Positions 10,501 through 18,236 of a stretch of DNA of 64,000 nucleotides are shown in pieces (positions within the stretch are counted from its first letter, which is position 1; the number at the start of each line of letters is the position of its first letter). The translations under genes were made by a program, and so were the position numbers. The notes under the pieces were generated by a model. It made no database searches and was not told where the DNA came from. It worked only from the letters and a program-made list of their open reading frames with translations. The DNA lies in assembly GCF_003419895.1 (NCBI RefSeq), contig NZ_QPMM01000013.1:223632-287631 (forward strand). Reading direction: 5' to 3'. The stretch is from Chitinophaga silvatica. GTDB lineage: Bacteria > Bacteroidota > Bacteroidia > Chitinophagales > Chitinophagaceae.

Positions 10501-11492
10501 CAATTACTTCTCCTGCTGCCACCCAAACAACAGTAACAAGTCTGACAATTGCAGGAACATACGTATTTCAGGTTACTGTAACAGATAAGAATGGACTTAG
10601 TGCCTCTGCAACTGTTAACATTACAGTAAACCCTGCCAATATTCCTCCTGTAGCAAATGCAGGTAACGATCAGACAATTGTTCTGCCAACCAACACAACA
10701 GTGCTGGATGGTAGCTTGTCTACAGATGCTGATGGCAGAATCGTTAGCTGGTCCTGGACTAAAACCAGTGGCCCGGCAGGTGGACTCATTTCAACTCCGG
10801 GTTTACCGGCAACGGAGATCAGGCAATTACAGGAAGGAATATATGTCTTTACCTTAAGTGTGAAGGATGATAAAGGTGCAACTGCTACAGCAACAGTAAA
10901 AGTAACGGTTCTTCCAGCTTCAACTAATCCTCCGGACCAGCCACCTGTGGCTGCAACCAGAGGAGATAAAACTATTCAGTTGCCTGAAAATGTAGTATTT
11001 GCTGATGGTAGCCTCTCTTACGATTTAAAGAATACAATCGTGAATTATGAATGGGCACAGCTATCTGGGCCGGCAACAGCGGTTATTACTTCACAGGGGC
11101 AATCTCAGACCTATCTGACAGGATTGAAAGAAGGAGTTTATCAATTCAAATTGACAGTCACCAATGATTTGCAGCTGACAGGAATTACCACTTTTACGGT
11201 TACTGTGCTGCCTCCGGTAGTTGACCATGTAGGAGATACGGTGATATTATTTCCAAACCCGGCTACAACGCTTCTACGATTGAAAGTAGGAAGATCAGGA
11301 AGTGAAATTCTGAACCTGTTCATATATGATATCTATGGAAGAAGAGTGTATCAGAATGTATATAGCAATGCAGGTTCCTTCCAGATTGAATTACCAATTA
11401 CGAATCTGCCAAAAGGAATGTATTTTATTGAATTACTTGATAATAGTAAACGCTTCTATTGGAAAGGAAGGTTTATAAAAGCAGCAGAATGA
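7587..11492 (+). CDS. Secreted esterase / beta-helix / PKD-repeat protein with T9SS sorting domain
   Basis: 1301 aa from the ATG at 7587; a GTG at 7542 would add 15 residues, but 7587 gives a signal peptide (hydrophobic core SWFVLVVILVGW, cleavage near AIGQ). Residues about 45-275 are an alpha/beta-hydrolase of the polyhydroxybutyrate-depolymerase/feruloyl-esterase type: FFHGNGE oxyanion loop, nucleophile Ser157 in GLSMGG, His247 in DGHDAW, likely acid Asp211. Residues about 300-730 are rich in NN..V.N repeats, a right-handed parallel beta-helix as in pectate-lyase-like proteins. Five PKD/REJ-like beta-sandwich units of about 95-99 residues follow (nucleotides 9789-11210). The last about 80 residues (LFPNPATTLL to the end) match a type A T9SS C-terminal domain. 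Surface-attached or released glycan-active enzyme is the likely role; it lies inside the polysaccharide locus. Confidence 0.82.
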   Translation: MNNRFFPKGIHPLNTCSWFVLVVILVGWCNLAIGQTFTAKSFNEASMSNIKGYYEYLPANYNPADGKKYPLIIFFHGNGELASTSPLSSVLRNGLPQKINDGLFPKSFTVNNQEFSFIVACPQFNTWPGSADATKFKDWLVSKYNVDVNRIYITGLSMGGGETWGALCENGGSKAFAAAVTVCGYYPPTPELAQIVATNKTPVWALHNKTDPNSDPNWSINWVKYINSSNPAPVVPAKLTIFNKDGHDAWSQAYDPLYKENGMNIYEWMLQYSLGGTSNPPANTGGKRIVVPMSNSSNGRAEIYYPDAMTTFKVQPGDTLCIAAGEYESVYLGNLTGTPEKPIVITNCGGLVKLGVRNQTTAAVFNAPTCRYIEISGSGDKNYEYGFDINGTNINGLKIFGITFGLGSSDFDVHHLYIHDGNILLQAKTLQTCARPEFLEGSFVMKNVKIHNLKCRNSEGEGFYIGNTHYFWNDGACTNLRSHWIENLWVYNNDLENIGADGIQIAMAKNGDNRVFNNRLVNYGTTKNEAQGYGILLGSGCSMKVYNNFVKTGFMPGITVFGSGVNDVFNNVISDIYTEGINVADKIPANTTPDLFPPPTANIYNNTIVGTDGGKDAMKVYAYQTTIGHQVYNNLMIQNGTPYDYPGTGMYIKGAEPIKLTASNNLCYSTAQAAGVVDSASANFRLLATSPALNAGRDMSDFNLKTDFDGTARPQQNIYDVGAFEGISNSQPQPPVANAGSNITITLPTSSVTLNGNASTPAPGSSISKYNWVKTSGPSSGTITTATAATTTVTGLTAGTYVYTLTVTDKNGLTSSASVTVIVNEALKAPVANAGSNITITLPTSSVTLNGSASTPAPGSSISKYNWVKTSGPSSGTITTATAATTTVTGLTAGTYVYTLTVTDKNGLTNSASVTVIVNEALKAPVANAGNNVTITLPESTITLDASASTPAPGSSIDKVNWIKVSGPSAGTITSPAATQTTVTSLTIAGTYVFQVTVTDKNGLSASATVNITVNPANIPPVANAGNDQTIVLPTNTTVLDGSLSTDADGRIVSWSWTKTSGPAGGLISTPGLPATEIRQLQEGIYVFTLSVKDDKGATATATVKVTVLPASTNPPDQPPVAATRGDKTIQLPENVVFADGSLSYDLKNTIVNYEWAQLSGPATAVITSQGQSQTYLTGLKEGVYQFKLTVTNDLQLTGITTFTVTVLPPVVDHVGDTVILFPNPATTLLRLKVGRSGSEILNLFIYDIYGRRVYQNVYSNAGSFQIELPITNLPKGMYFIELLDNSKRFYWKGRFIKAAE
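9789..11210 (+). repeat. Five tandem PKD-like units of about 285-297 bp
   Basis: Units begin at about 9789, 10074, 10359, 10647 and 10944, each opening with a PVANAG-type motif. The first two are almost identical at the nucleotide level, including synonymous positions, over an exact 285-bp period; the later ones have diverged. The pattern shows a recent tandem duplication in the stalk region of the secreted protein and a site prone to copy-number change. Confidence 0.85.
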
Positions 11493-11494
11493 TA

Positions 11495-12109
11495 TTAAAT
11501 TCTTTCCCATAAGCCGGTTGCAGCGTTATAGTGTTTAATTGGTTTTGCAGGATTTCCTCCTACAATAGTATAGGGAGGAACATCCTTCGTTACCACGCTG
11601 CCACCGGCAACTACTGCATGTTTACCAATTTTGACTCCCGCAGTAATTACACTGTTGGCCCCAATCCAGCAATCATCTTCCACAATAATAGTACCTACAG
11701 TACATGGCTGTAATGCTATTGGAACTTCGGGATCCTGATAACCATGATTTAATCCTGAGAGTACAATGTTCTGAGCCAGGATAACATTGTTTCCAATGGT
11801 TACCGGGCCTATCACCACATTGCCAATACCAATTCTGGTATTATCACCTATTATTACCGGCCCCATACCATTATTTATTGTCGCAAAGTCTTCGATGGTT
11901 GAATATTTTCCCAGTTGGAAAGGCTGAAATGGTAAGACATCCATCCTGGTTCTCCTTCGAATAAGGGAACCTTTCTTCGTTTGATGAACAAACGGATTTA
12001 CAAAAAGCTTTACCCAGGTTCTTGGTCTTGCCTGGCCTTTTGGCATCATGAGGTATAACATGAATGCCTTTATTTTAGGATGTTGACTAAGTTTTTCTTT
12101 TAAGCTCAT
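11495..12109 (-). CDS. Left-handed beta-helix (hexapeptide) acyltransferase
   Basis: 204-aa protein of the WbbJ/serine-acetyltransferase-like hexapeptide family. Imperfect hexapeptide repeats (I-G-D-N-T-R, I-G-N-N-V-I, IGKHAVVAGGSV) run from about residue 70 to 185; the C-terminal VVTKDVPPYTIVGGNPAKPIK is typical of O-acetyltransferases of surface polysaccharides, and the conserved His in SGLNHGYQD is likely catalytic. It starts 5 bp after the stop of the upstream glycosyltransferase on the same strand, so the two form an operon. It ends 2 bp from the stop of the convergent secreted protein, with no terminator between. Acetylation of a sugar residue is the probable role. Confidence 0.87.
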   Translation of the reverse strand: MSLKEKLSQHPKIKAFMLYLMMPKGQARPRTWVKLFVNPFVHQTKKGSLIRRRTRMDVLPFQPFQLGKYSTIEDFATINNGMGPVIIGDNTRIGIGNVVIGPVTIGNNVILAQNIVLSGLNHGYQDPEVPIALQPCTVGTIIVEDDCWIGANSVITAGVKIGKHAVVAGGSVVTKDVPPYTIVGGNPAKPIKHYNAATGLWERI

Positions 12110-12114
12110 ACTAA

Positions 12115-13350
12115 TTAAGTAGTTGTATGTTTTGCCTCGTATTGCAGGATGGCCTGATAAATTGCTTTTACTGAATTCTCCCAGGTATGGGTGGCAGCAA
12201 AACGAATTCTTTGCTCATGCTTATCATTGTTATCTTCATCGAGTGCCTTTTGAATCATTGCAATATATTCTTCAGCGTTAGTAGCAAGATAAACATGATC
12301 CTTAAACATTTCCATTGTAACCGTATGAGTGGCAACCACAGGTTTTCCCATCGCTAAATACTCATCAATCTTTAAAGGATAATTCCCTATAGTAACCTGA
12401 TTTACAATCTGTGGATTAATACAAACATCAAACGACTGAATATAAGCCGGTAATTCATCTAAGCTTTTGCTTCCGGTAAAATGAACGTTCGGTAAAGAAT
12501 GAAGCCGGGATTGTTTGAAATCCTCATCTTCAGGTCCAACTAATACCAACTGCCAGGAAGGACATTTCACGGCAATAGTTTCCAGTAACTGAATATTGAG
12601 CCTCAGTGATTTTAACGCCCCCACATATCCTATAACTGGTTGCTGGTTGGTAGGTACATCTACTGGGCGGGGATAATTGATTGCTGGATTAAAATGCTGA
12701 ATATCACATCCCTGACCCACGTAATGGCTGTTTTCGTTGTACTTCTTCAACATTTCAGCAAGAAATGCAGAGTTTGCAACTGCTGCGTCGGCTTTGGCTA
12801 TGTGCTTAGGTTCTAATGTACGCCCGTGTTTATTCCAGTATGGCACGCCTAACAAGTAATCCCTGCTGTAATAAACATAAGCAGAAGGGCGGAGATAATC
12901 TTTTAAATATAAGGCCCTGAAAATATCATTATCATTAAATACGATAACATCTTTGAATCCTAATTCGGTAATGGCGCGTTGAATACTTTTGGCAAACCGG
13001 CGATTATTTACCTTATTAAACCAGTCGAAAACACCGGTAAAAGGTATCCAGTTTAATGATTCAAGAATGGTATCCGGATAATAATTCCAGAAGTTTGGAG
13101 AGATCTCAACAACAGCCGGCTGTTTACCCGACATCGTATCAAGATGGTATTGAATATTGGAATCGTTTTTTTCCTGATGAATGGTTCGGCGATCTAACGG
13201 AGCATTAACATACAACACCCTGTTATGGCGTGCAAACTCTATCGCTATATTTTTACAATTGCTGCCAATGGATGTATACCATTGCTGCAAACCTATAACA
13301 ACAATATCCCTATTCTGTATTAATGGCACAGTGATTCGGTAGTTTAGCAA
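12115..13350 (-). CDS. GT4-like glycosyltransferase (TuaH-type)
   Basis: 411-aa GT-B glycosyltransferase. An N-terminal DIVVIGLQQW motif and YYSRDYL resemble the TuaH-like branch; the C-terminal half has IGYVGALKS, LVLVGPED and PLKIDEYLAMGKPVVA, the nucleotide-sugar binding region. No ATG occurs near the N-terminus: the longest frame starts with TTG at 13350, and a GTG at 13329 is the alternative. It forms a two-gene operon with the acyltransferase downstream. Role in surface glycan assembly is inferred from context; substrate unknown. Confidence 0.83.
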   Translation of the reverse strand: MLNYRITVPLIQNRDIVVIGLQQWYTSIGSNCKNIAIEFARHNRVLYVNAPLDRRTIHQEKNDSNIQYHLDTMSGKQPAVVEISPNFWNYYPDTILESLNWIPFTGVFDWFNKVNNRRFAKSIQRAITELGFKDVIVFNDNDIFRALYLKDYLRPSAYVYYSRDYLLGVPYWNKHGRTLEPKHIAKADAAVANSAFLAEMLKKYNENSHYVGQGCDIQHFNPAINYPRPVDVPTNQQPVIGYVGALKSLRLNIQLLETIAVKCPSWQLVLVGPEDEDFKQSRLHSLPNVHFTGSKSLDELPAYIQSFDVCINPQIVNQVTIGNYPLKIDEYLAMGKPVVATHTVTMEMFKDHVYLATNAEEYIAMIQKALDEDNNDKHEQRIRFAATHTWENSVKAIYQAILQYEAKHTTT

Positions 13351-13537
13351 TAAAATGTAAAGATTAAATCCAGAGTGGTTTGACGCGGGGATGGTTAATT
13401 TTCATTGCAATATTAAAGAAAATAAATAATAAATTAAAGTTATTCACTAATACTTTAGCCCCTATTTTTAAATTCTTTAATCGCTAAAATATTGTATTTT
13501 AATTTTTTGTATTATTTTAGTTGAAATTATCCCAAGA

Positions 13538-14335
13538 ATGAAAGATGAAGCTTACTACCCATCATGGAAAAATGTATCTCAATACAAACAATACTTAAGC
13601 TACTTTGGTGAATATGTGCGATACGGAGATTGGAAGTCATTGAGTGCATCCCTAAAAATGGTATTGTTAAATAAACCAAGTCAAAAAGAATGGAACACTA
13701 CCTCTGCAATGGGTAGGTTCAAAATTAGAAAAGGCACAACTGATTTCCAGTTTATCAACTACGCATATGAACGCCAGGTAAGAGATTATCTGAAACAACA
13801 GATAACCGATAGAAAGTTCGATGCATTTATTGATATTGGTGCTTGTATAGGGGAGTATGATATTTGGCTGGCTTCCCTAGGTATTCAATGCGTGGCATTT
13901 GAGCCAGTAAACTATAAAGCCATTGAAGAAAACATTAAACTGAATAATGTTGGCGATAAAATTAAGCTATACGCATGTGGACTGGGAAGTAAACAGGAAA
14001 AAGTGAACTTCAATGTAATGACAACCGTAACCGGGTCTAGTTATATTGATAGAAACAGTACATCTGAAGGCAACATTCCAATTGAGAGATTTGATGATCT
14101 GTTACCACAACTTGGTCTGAATCCTGCAATGAATGTTATAGTAAAGCTGGATGTGGAGGGAATGGAAACAGAAGTATTGGAAGGTGCCCGTCAGTTTATT
14201 TCCACATATCCTCACCTAAGGGTTATTTTCGAACGATATGAAAATGACAATACTGTAAATGATAAGTTAAGTGAATTGGCCGACTTCAGATTTGAAAGGA
14301 TAGATAAATACAACTACCTCGCTATTAAACAGTAG
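13538..14335 (+). CDS. FkbM-family SAM-dependent methyltransferase
   Basis: 265-aa methyltransferase. AFIDIGACIGEYD (about residues 98-110) is the SAM-binding motif I of FkbM enzymes, CVAFEPV the motif II acidic residue, and VIVKLDVEGMETEVLEGA the FkbM hallmark (VK.DVEG.E..VL.GA). FkbM proteins O-methylate sugars or polyketides; beside glycosyltransferases, sugar methylation is most likely. It is a single-gene unit, preceded by about 190 bp of AT-rich sequence and followed by a terminator at 14362. Confidence 0.88.
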   Translation: MKDEAYYPSWKNVSQYKQYLSYFGEYVRYGDWKSLSASLKMVLLNKPSQKEWNTTSAMGRFKIRKGTTDFQFINYAYERQVRDYLKQQITDRKFDAFIDIGACIGEYDIWLASLGIQCVAFEPVNYKAIEENIKLNNVGDKIKLYACGLGSKQEKVNFNVMTTVTGSSYIDRNSTSEGNIPIERFDDLLPQLGLNPAMNVIVKLDVEGMETEVLEGARQFISTYPHLRVIFERYENDNTVNDKLSELADFRFERIDKYNYLAIKQ

Positions 14336-14361
14336 CAGTTAATTAATAAGTAATAAAGCTA

Positions 14362-14396
14362 AAAGAGTGTTTCCAATTTGGAACACTCTTTTTTTA
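14362..14396 (+). terminator. Rho-independent terminator of the FkbM gene
   Basis: Stem AAGAGTGTT / AACACTCTT extended by TCCA / TGGA, with one bulged T in the left arm, followed by seven or more Ts. It lies 27 bp after the stop. Confidence 0.8.
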
Positions 14397-14520
14397 TGGC
14401 CCCAGCTGTTTGTATTCTGTATACAGCCTGTATGACTATCTTCCGATTATGGTTAACAGTGCCAACCCTTTTGGTGCTAAAATTGTATATATTCTGTACT
14501 CACCAACACATTAAATATAT

Positions 14521-16044
14521 ATGTCAGACTCCGTTGAATTAGTCGAAATACGACAGCTTACAGCAGAAGATTATCTGGATCTTAAAGAATCGATGGTTTC
14601 TGCATATGCAGATATGGAAGGGAGTTACTGGAGGGAACCTACTATCCAGAGGCTGATTAACCTTTTTCCGGAAGGACAGATTGCTGTGGCGGTTAATGGC
14701 CGTGTAGTTGGTTGTGCCTTATCTATCATTGTTGATTATGAAAAATTTGGAGATAACCACACCTATGAACAGATTACGGGATACTACACTTTTAATACCC
14801 ATAATCCTAAAGGTGATGTACTTTATGGTATTGAAGTATTTGTACATCCTGATTTCAGAGGCAGGCGACTGGCGAGAAGACTCTATGATTCCAGGAAGGT
14901 ATTATGCGAACAGCTTAATTTACAAGGCATTGTTGCCGGTGGGCGGATTCCAAACTATGAGAAATATGCCGATAAAATGTCGGTCAGGGAATATATTGAG
15001 AAGGTACAGGATCGGGAAATCTATGATCCAACCCTAACTTTTCAATTTGCCAATGACTTCACTGTCAAGAAGATCCTTCGAAATTACCTGCCTAACGATG
15101 AAGCCTCCAAAGGTTTTGCCACACTTTTACAGTGGTTTAATATTTATTATGAAAAAGATCAGGATACCATCCGTTATAATAAAAGCACGGTGCGTATTGG
15201 TCTGGTACAGTGGCAGATGCGTGATTACGGAAATATAGATGGCTTTTTGCAGCAGGTGGAGTTTTTCATTGATGCAGTGAGTGATTATGGGTCCGATTTT
15301 GTGGTTTTTCCGGAGTTGTTTAATTCTCCGTTAATGAGCGAATTTAATCAGATGGACCCGGCAGGGGCCATACGCGGATTGGCTAAGCATACCGACCGGC
15401 TGAGGGAGGAGTTCCAGAAGTTTGCAGTTTCGTATAATGTAAACGTTATTTCCGGGAGTATGCCAATAGTGATAGACGAAAGTTTATATAACATTTCATA
15501 CTTGTGCAGACGGGATGGAACCTATGAGGAGTATGTAAAAATCCATCCGACTCCGGGTGAAGTATTATCCTGGGGAATGAAAGGGGGTGACGATATAAAA
15601 GTATTTGATACCGATTGTGGGAAGATAGGAATCCAGATCTGTTATGATGTCGAATTTCCCGAACCTTCCCGAATTTTAGCGGAGCAGGGAATGCAGATTT
15701 TGTTTGTACCATTTATGACAGATACTCAACATGCCTATAACCGGGTAAGGTTTTGTGCACAGGCCAGGGCGGTAGAGAATGAATGTTATGTAGCGATTGC
15801 CGGATGCATTGGTAACCTGCCCAAGGTCAATAATATGGATTTGCAGTATGCACAATCCTGTGTATTCACACCTTCCGATTTTGCTTTCCCGGTAACCGGA
15901 GTGAAGGCCGAATCTACGCCCAATACAGAAATGGTGGTAATTGCAGATGTAGACTTGGTTTTGCTGAAGGAATTACATGCTTTTGGAAGTGTACAAACAC
16001 TAAAGGATATTCGATCGGATCTTTATAAAGTTGTAAAAAGATGA
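14521..16044 (+). CDS. Bifunctional GNAT acetyltransferase / nitrilase-family amidohydrolase
   Basis: 507-aa fusion. Residues about 5-200 are a GNAT N-acetyltransferase (IEVFVHPDFRGRRLARRLYD holds the acetyl-CoA pyrophosphate loop R-G-R-R-L-A). Residues about 222-500 are a carbon-nitrogen hydrolase with the catalytic triad Glu265 (VVFPELF), Lys340 (EYVKIHP) and Cys374 (QICYDVEFP). The fusion is a known conserved architecture; the two activities probably act in succession on an amine or amide metabolite, but the substrate is not known. Single-gene unit with ATG at 14521; no promoter box with full consensus was found. Confidence 0.9.
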   Translation: MSDSVELVEIRQLTAEDYLDLKESMVSAYADMEGSYWREPTIQRLINLFPEGQIAVAVNGRVVGCALSIIVDYEKFGDNHTYEQITGYYTFNTHNPKGDVLYGIEVFVHPDFRGRRLARRLYDSRKVLCEQLNLQGIVAGGRIPNYEKYADKMSVREYIEKVQDREIYDPTLTFQFANDFTVKKILRNYLPNDEASKGFATLLQWFNIYYEKDQDTIRYNKSTVRIGLVQWQMRDYGNIDGFLQQVEFFIDAVSDYGSDFVVFPELFNSPLMSEFNQMDPAGAIRGLAKHTDRLREEFQKFAVSYNVNVISGSMPIVIDESLYNISYLCRRDGTYEEYVKIHPTPGEVLSWGMKGGDDIKVFDTDCGKIGIQICYDVEFPEPSRILAEQGMQILFVPFMTDTQHAYNRVRFCAQARAVENECYVAIAGCIGNLPKVNNMDLQYAQSCVFTPSDFAFPVTGVKAESTPNTEMVVIADVDLVLLKELHAFGSVQTLKDIRSDLYKVVKR

Positions 16045-16352
16045 TTGATTTAATTTATTGATTGTTATGTTGATACGGCTACTTAACGAATAGTTTACTT
16101 TAAGCGTGGAACATCAATTCGTAAAATTTTCAATCACAAAATGAAAGTTTTACTGATAGTAAAACTTTAAATAGCAAATGTTTATTTGTTGGTTTTGAGA
16201 TGTTTATGTTTTTTATTTATTGATTATCATCGGGATTAACATTTAATTTTAATTCTCAAATTTATATCAATGAAATATAAGACAAAAAATATTCTTAAAA
16301 TATAACAAGTAATTATCTAATTTACCCTCAATTTAAAAGTGAAAGACCAAAT
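16045..16352. other. AT-rich intergenic region with a perfect hairpin
   Basis: 308 bp without a convincing open frame. It contains a perfect 11-bp inverted repeat with a 3-nt loop (AAAGTTTTACT 16144-16154, AGTAAAACTTT 16158-16168), about 100 bp after the nitrilase-fusion stop and without a T-run. The rest is low-complexity AT sequence that probably carries the promoter of the PH-domain gene; no consensus -7 box stands out. Confidence 0.6.
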
Positions 16353-16868
16353 ATGAGATACGACGCTGTTTTGGATGAAAACTCTAAGCTTGTTACACAC
16401 TTGTCTATTATTTTGACACTTGTTTTTATTTTCAGACAATTGACCGATGTAACTGGTGACCCATTAAGCACAACTGCCTTATTATTTATTTTGGTTCCAG
16501 TATTAGTAATTGCCTGGGCGTTAAGCCCCCGATATTACCTGATCACCGACACGGCTATACTAATAAAGCGACCATTATTCTCTATCACTATTTATCTTTC
16601 TGAGGTGGTAAGGTTGAAAAGTGTATCGGAAGAAGATCTTGGAAGCAGTTCCAGGATTTTAGCATTAGGAGGGATTTTTGGATACCTCGGTAATTACAGG
16701 TCCAGTGAAATAGGAAAATACCAGGGATGGTGTACCAACCGCGTAAATCTGGTGTTGATAGAATCTTCCAATCAAAAATGGTTGATAAGTCCTTCTGCTC
16801 CTGAAGAGTTTATTAGACAGGTTAATAGCCGGATTAATGTTCCTTCAGCTTGTCCTACACAGGAATAA
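16353..16868 (+). CDS. Bacterial PH-domain membrane protein
   Basis: 171 aa. Two hydrophobic segments (about residues 18-34 and 43-60) are followed by a bacterial PH-like domain: YYLITDTAILIKRPLFS gives the first strands, LSEVVRLKSV the next, and the C-terminal helix includes SAPEEFIRQV. This layout matches small bPH proteins of Bacteroidota, some of unknown role at the membrane. Single gene with a strong bidirectional terminator 16 bp downstream. No partner is apparent. Confidence 0.75.
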   Translation: MRYDAVLDENSKLVTHLSIILTLVFIFRQLTDVTGDPLSTTALLFILVPVLVIAWALSPRYYLITDTAILIKRPLFSITIYLSEVVRLKSVSEEDLGSSSRILALGGIFGYLGNYRSSEIGKYQGWCTNRVNLVLIESSNQKWLISPSAPEEFIRQVNSRINVPSACPTQE

Positions 16869-16884
16869 AACTTATACAAAATAG

Positions 16885-16925
16885 AAACGGGGCGAATGTA
16901 TTAGACATTCGCCCCGTTTTTTATT
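16885..16925. terminator. Strong bidirectional hairpin terminator
   Basis: Perfect 14-bp stem AAACGGGGCGAATG / CATTCGCCCCGTTT (16885-16898, 16906-16919) with a 7-nt loop and a T-run on the plus strand. It separates the convergent PH-domain and transporter genes, and the A-rich left flank may also serve the minus strand. Confidence 0.88.
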
Positions 16926-16938
16926 AAATAGCTAGTTA

Positions 16939-18171
16939 TCAATGAAAAAAGAGATAGGCCAGTAGTATTGCGCAGATCATTCCGCAGAAATCTGCAATCA
17001 GCCCCGCCGCCAATGCATAGCGTGTATGCTTGATATTTACTGATCCAAAATATACTGCCAACACGTAGAAAGTAGTTTCTGTAGTTCCCTGAATTACACT
17101 GGCCAGTTTACCTGCAAATGAATCCACTCCGTGAGTTTTAAGAACATCCACCATCAACGCCCTGGCCCCGCCACCGCTCAATGGCTTCATAAACGCCACC
17201 GGCAAGGCCGGTACGAAATCGGTATTAAAGCCCAGCATCGCAAAAAGGCTCCCTATACCGTTTACAACATAGTCGAGGCACCCGGTAGTCCTGAATACAC
17301 TGATCGCCACCAACATACCCACTAAATACGGGATAATCCTCACAGATACCTGGAAACCTTCTTTTGCCCCTTCAATAAAAGCATCATAAACATTAATCTT
17401 TTTGATAATTCCTGATACCAGGAAAACTATTATTATGGAGAAGATGATAGCGCCCCCCAAAGAAGCTGTTTTTGGCCCGATTTCATTTGCAGGTAAATGC
17501 TTCACCCAAAACCATAATCCGGCTACTACGGCCGCAAAAGTGGCCAGAAATATTAAAACCGGTAGTTTAAAAAGGTTGATCCGCTGGTAAGCTGCTACTG
17601 TAAACATTCCGATAATAAACGCTACAAACGTAGAAATCAGCGTAGGGATAAAGATATCTGCCGGATTGGCTGCGCCCGCCGCCAACCTGATGGCAATTAC
17701 TGAGGTCGGTATTAATACCACCCCAGCCGTATTCAATACCAGGAACATAATCTGTGGATTGCTGGCTTCCTCCGGACGAGGATTTATTTCCTGCAATTCC
17801 TTCATCGCTTTTAACCCCAGTGGGGTAGCTGCATTGTCTAATCCCAGCATGGTTGCACTAAAATTCATCATCATGGAGCCCATCGCAGGGTGCCCTTTGG
17901 GAACGTCGGGGAACAACTTCGAAAAAAATGGATTCACAAAGCGGGAAAAGCGCCCAATCATTCCAGCTACTTCCCCAATTCTCATGATCCCAAGCCATAA
18001 AGTCATAATCCCTGCAAGCCCCAGGGAAATCTCAGCCCCGGTCTTTGCACTGGCAAACATGCCATTCATGATATCTCCAAAAACACTGGCATCATGTAAA
18101 ATAAGCGACTTAAAAACTGCTACAACAAATGCAATTAGAAAAAATCCAAGCCAAACGTAGTTTAATGCCAT
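16939..18171 (-). CDS. SpmA/SpmB-type nucleoside-recognition (Gate) domain transporter
   Basis: 410-aa membrane protein joining the two Gate domains that are separate SpmA and SpmB proteins in spore formers. The first half has the SpmA-like GLDNAATPLGLKAM loop (about residues 111-124); the second has KPLSGGGARALMVD and GTTETTFYVLAVYFG, typical of SpmB. About 9 to 10 membrane helices. Fused forms are common in Bacteroidota, where the transported compound is not established. It diverges from ychF with 65 bp between the two start codons. Confidence 0.85.
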   Translation of the reverse strand: MALNYVWLGFFLIAFVVAVFKSLILHDASVFGDIMNGMFASAKTGAEISLGLAGIMTLWLGIMRIGEVAGMIGRFSRFVNPFFSKLFPDVPKGHPAMGSMMMNFSATMLGLDNAATPLGLKAMKELQEINPRPEEASNPQIMFLVLNTAGVVLIPTSVIAIRLAAGAANPADIFIPTLISTFVAFIIGMFTVAAYQRINLFKLPVLIFLATFAAVVAGLWFWVKHLPANEIGPKTASLGGAIIFSIIIVFLVSGIIKKINVYDAFIEGAKEGFQVSVRIIPYLVGMLVAISVFRTTGCLDYVVNGIGSLFAMLGFNTDFVPALPVAFMKPLSGGGARALMVDVLKTHGVDSFAGKLASVIQGTTETTFYVLAVYFGSVNIKHTRYALAAGLIADFCGMICAILLAYLFFH

Positions 18172-18213
18172 TAGATTATTGGTTTATATCGACAAATAAA
18201 CTAAAATAAAACC

Positions 18214-18221
18214 TATCTTTG
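18214..18221 (+). promoter_or_regulatory. -7 box (TATCTTTG) for ychF
   Basis: Perfect TAnnTTTG match. Its position predicts a transcript start near 18226, about 10 nt before the ATG at 18237, and shows that the TTG at 18219 cannot be the start codon. The -33 element is weak. Confidence 0.7.
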
Positions 18222-18236
18222 CGCAAATTTTTAGAA

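Noticed and set aside
9776..10522. Three similar minus-strand frames of about 60-85 aa
   Set aside because: They are the antisense reading of the tandem PKD units, so their similarity is a shadow of the repeat.
9789..11210. Regularly spaced repeats as a CRISPR array
   Set aside because: Units are about 285-297 bp, in frame, and encode PKD-like domains.
17666..18160. 164-aa plus-strand open frame
   Set aside because: It lies entirely antisense to the SpmA/SpmB-type transporter gene, whose motifs and membrane helices are clear.
18219..18236. TTG start for ychF
   Set aside because: The TTG is part of the -7 box TATCTTTG; ATG 18237 matches the conserved N-terminus.
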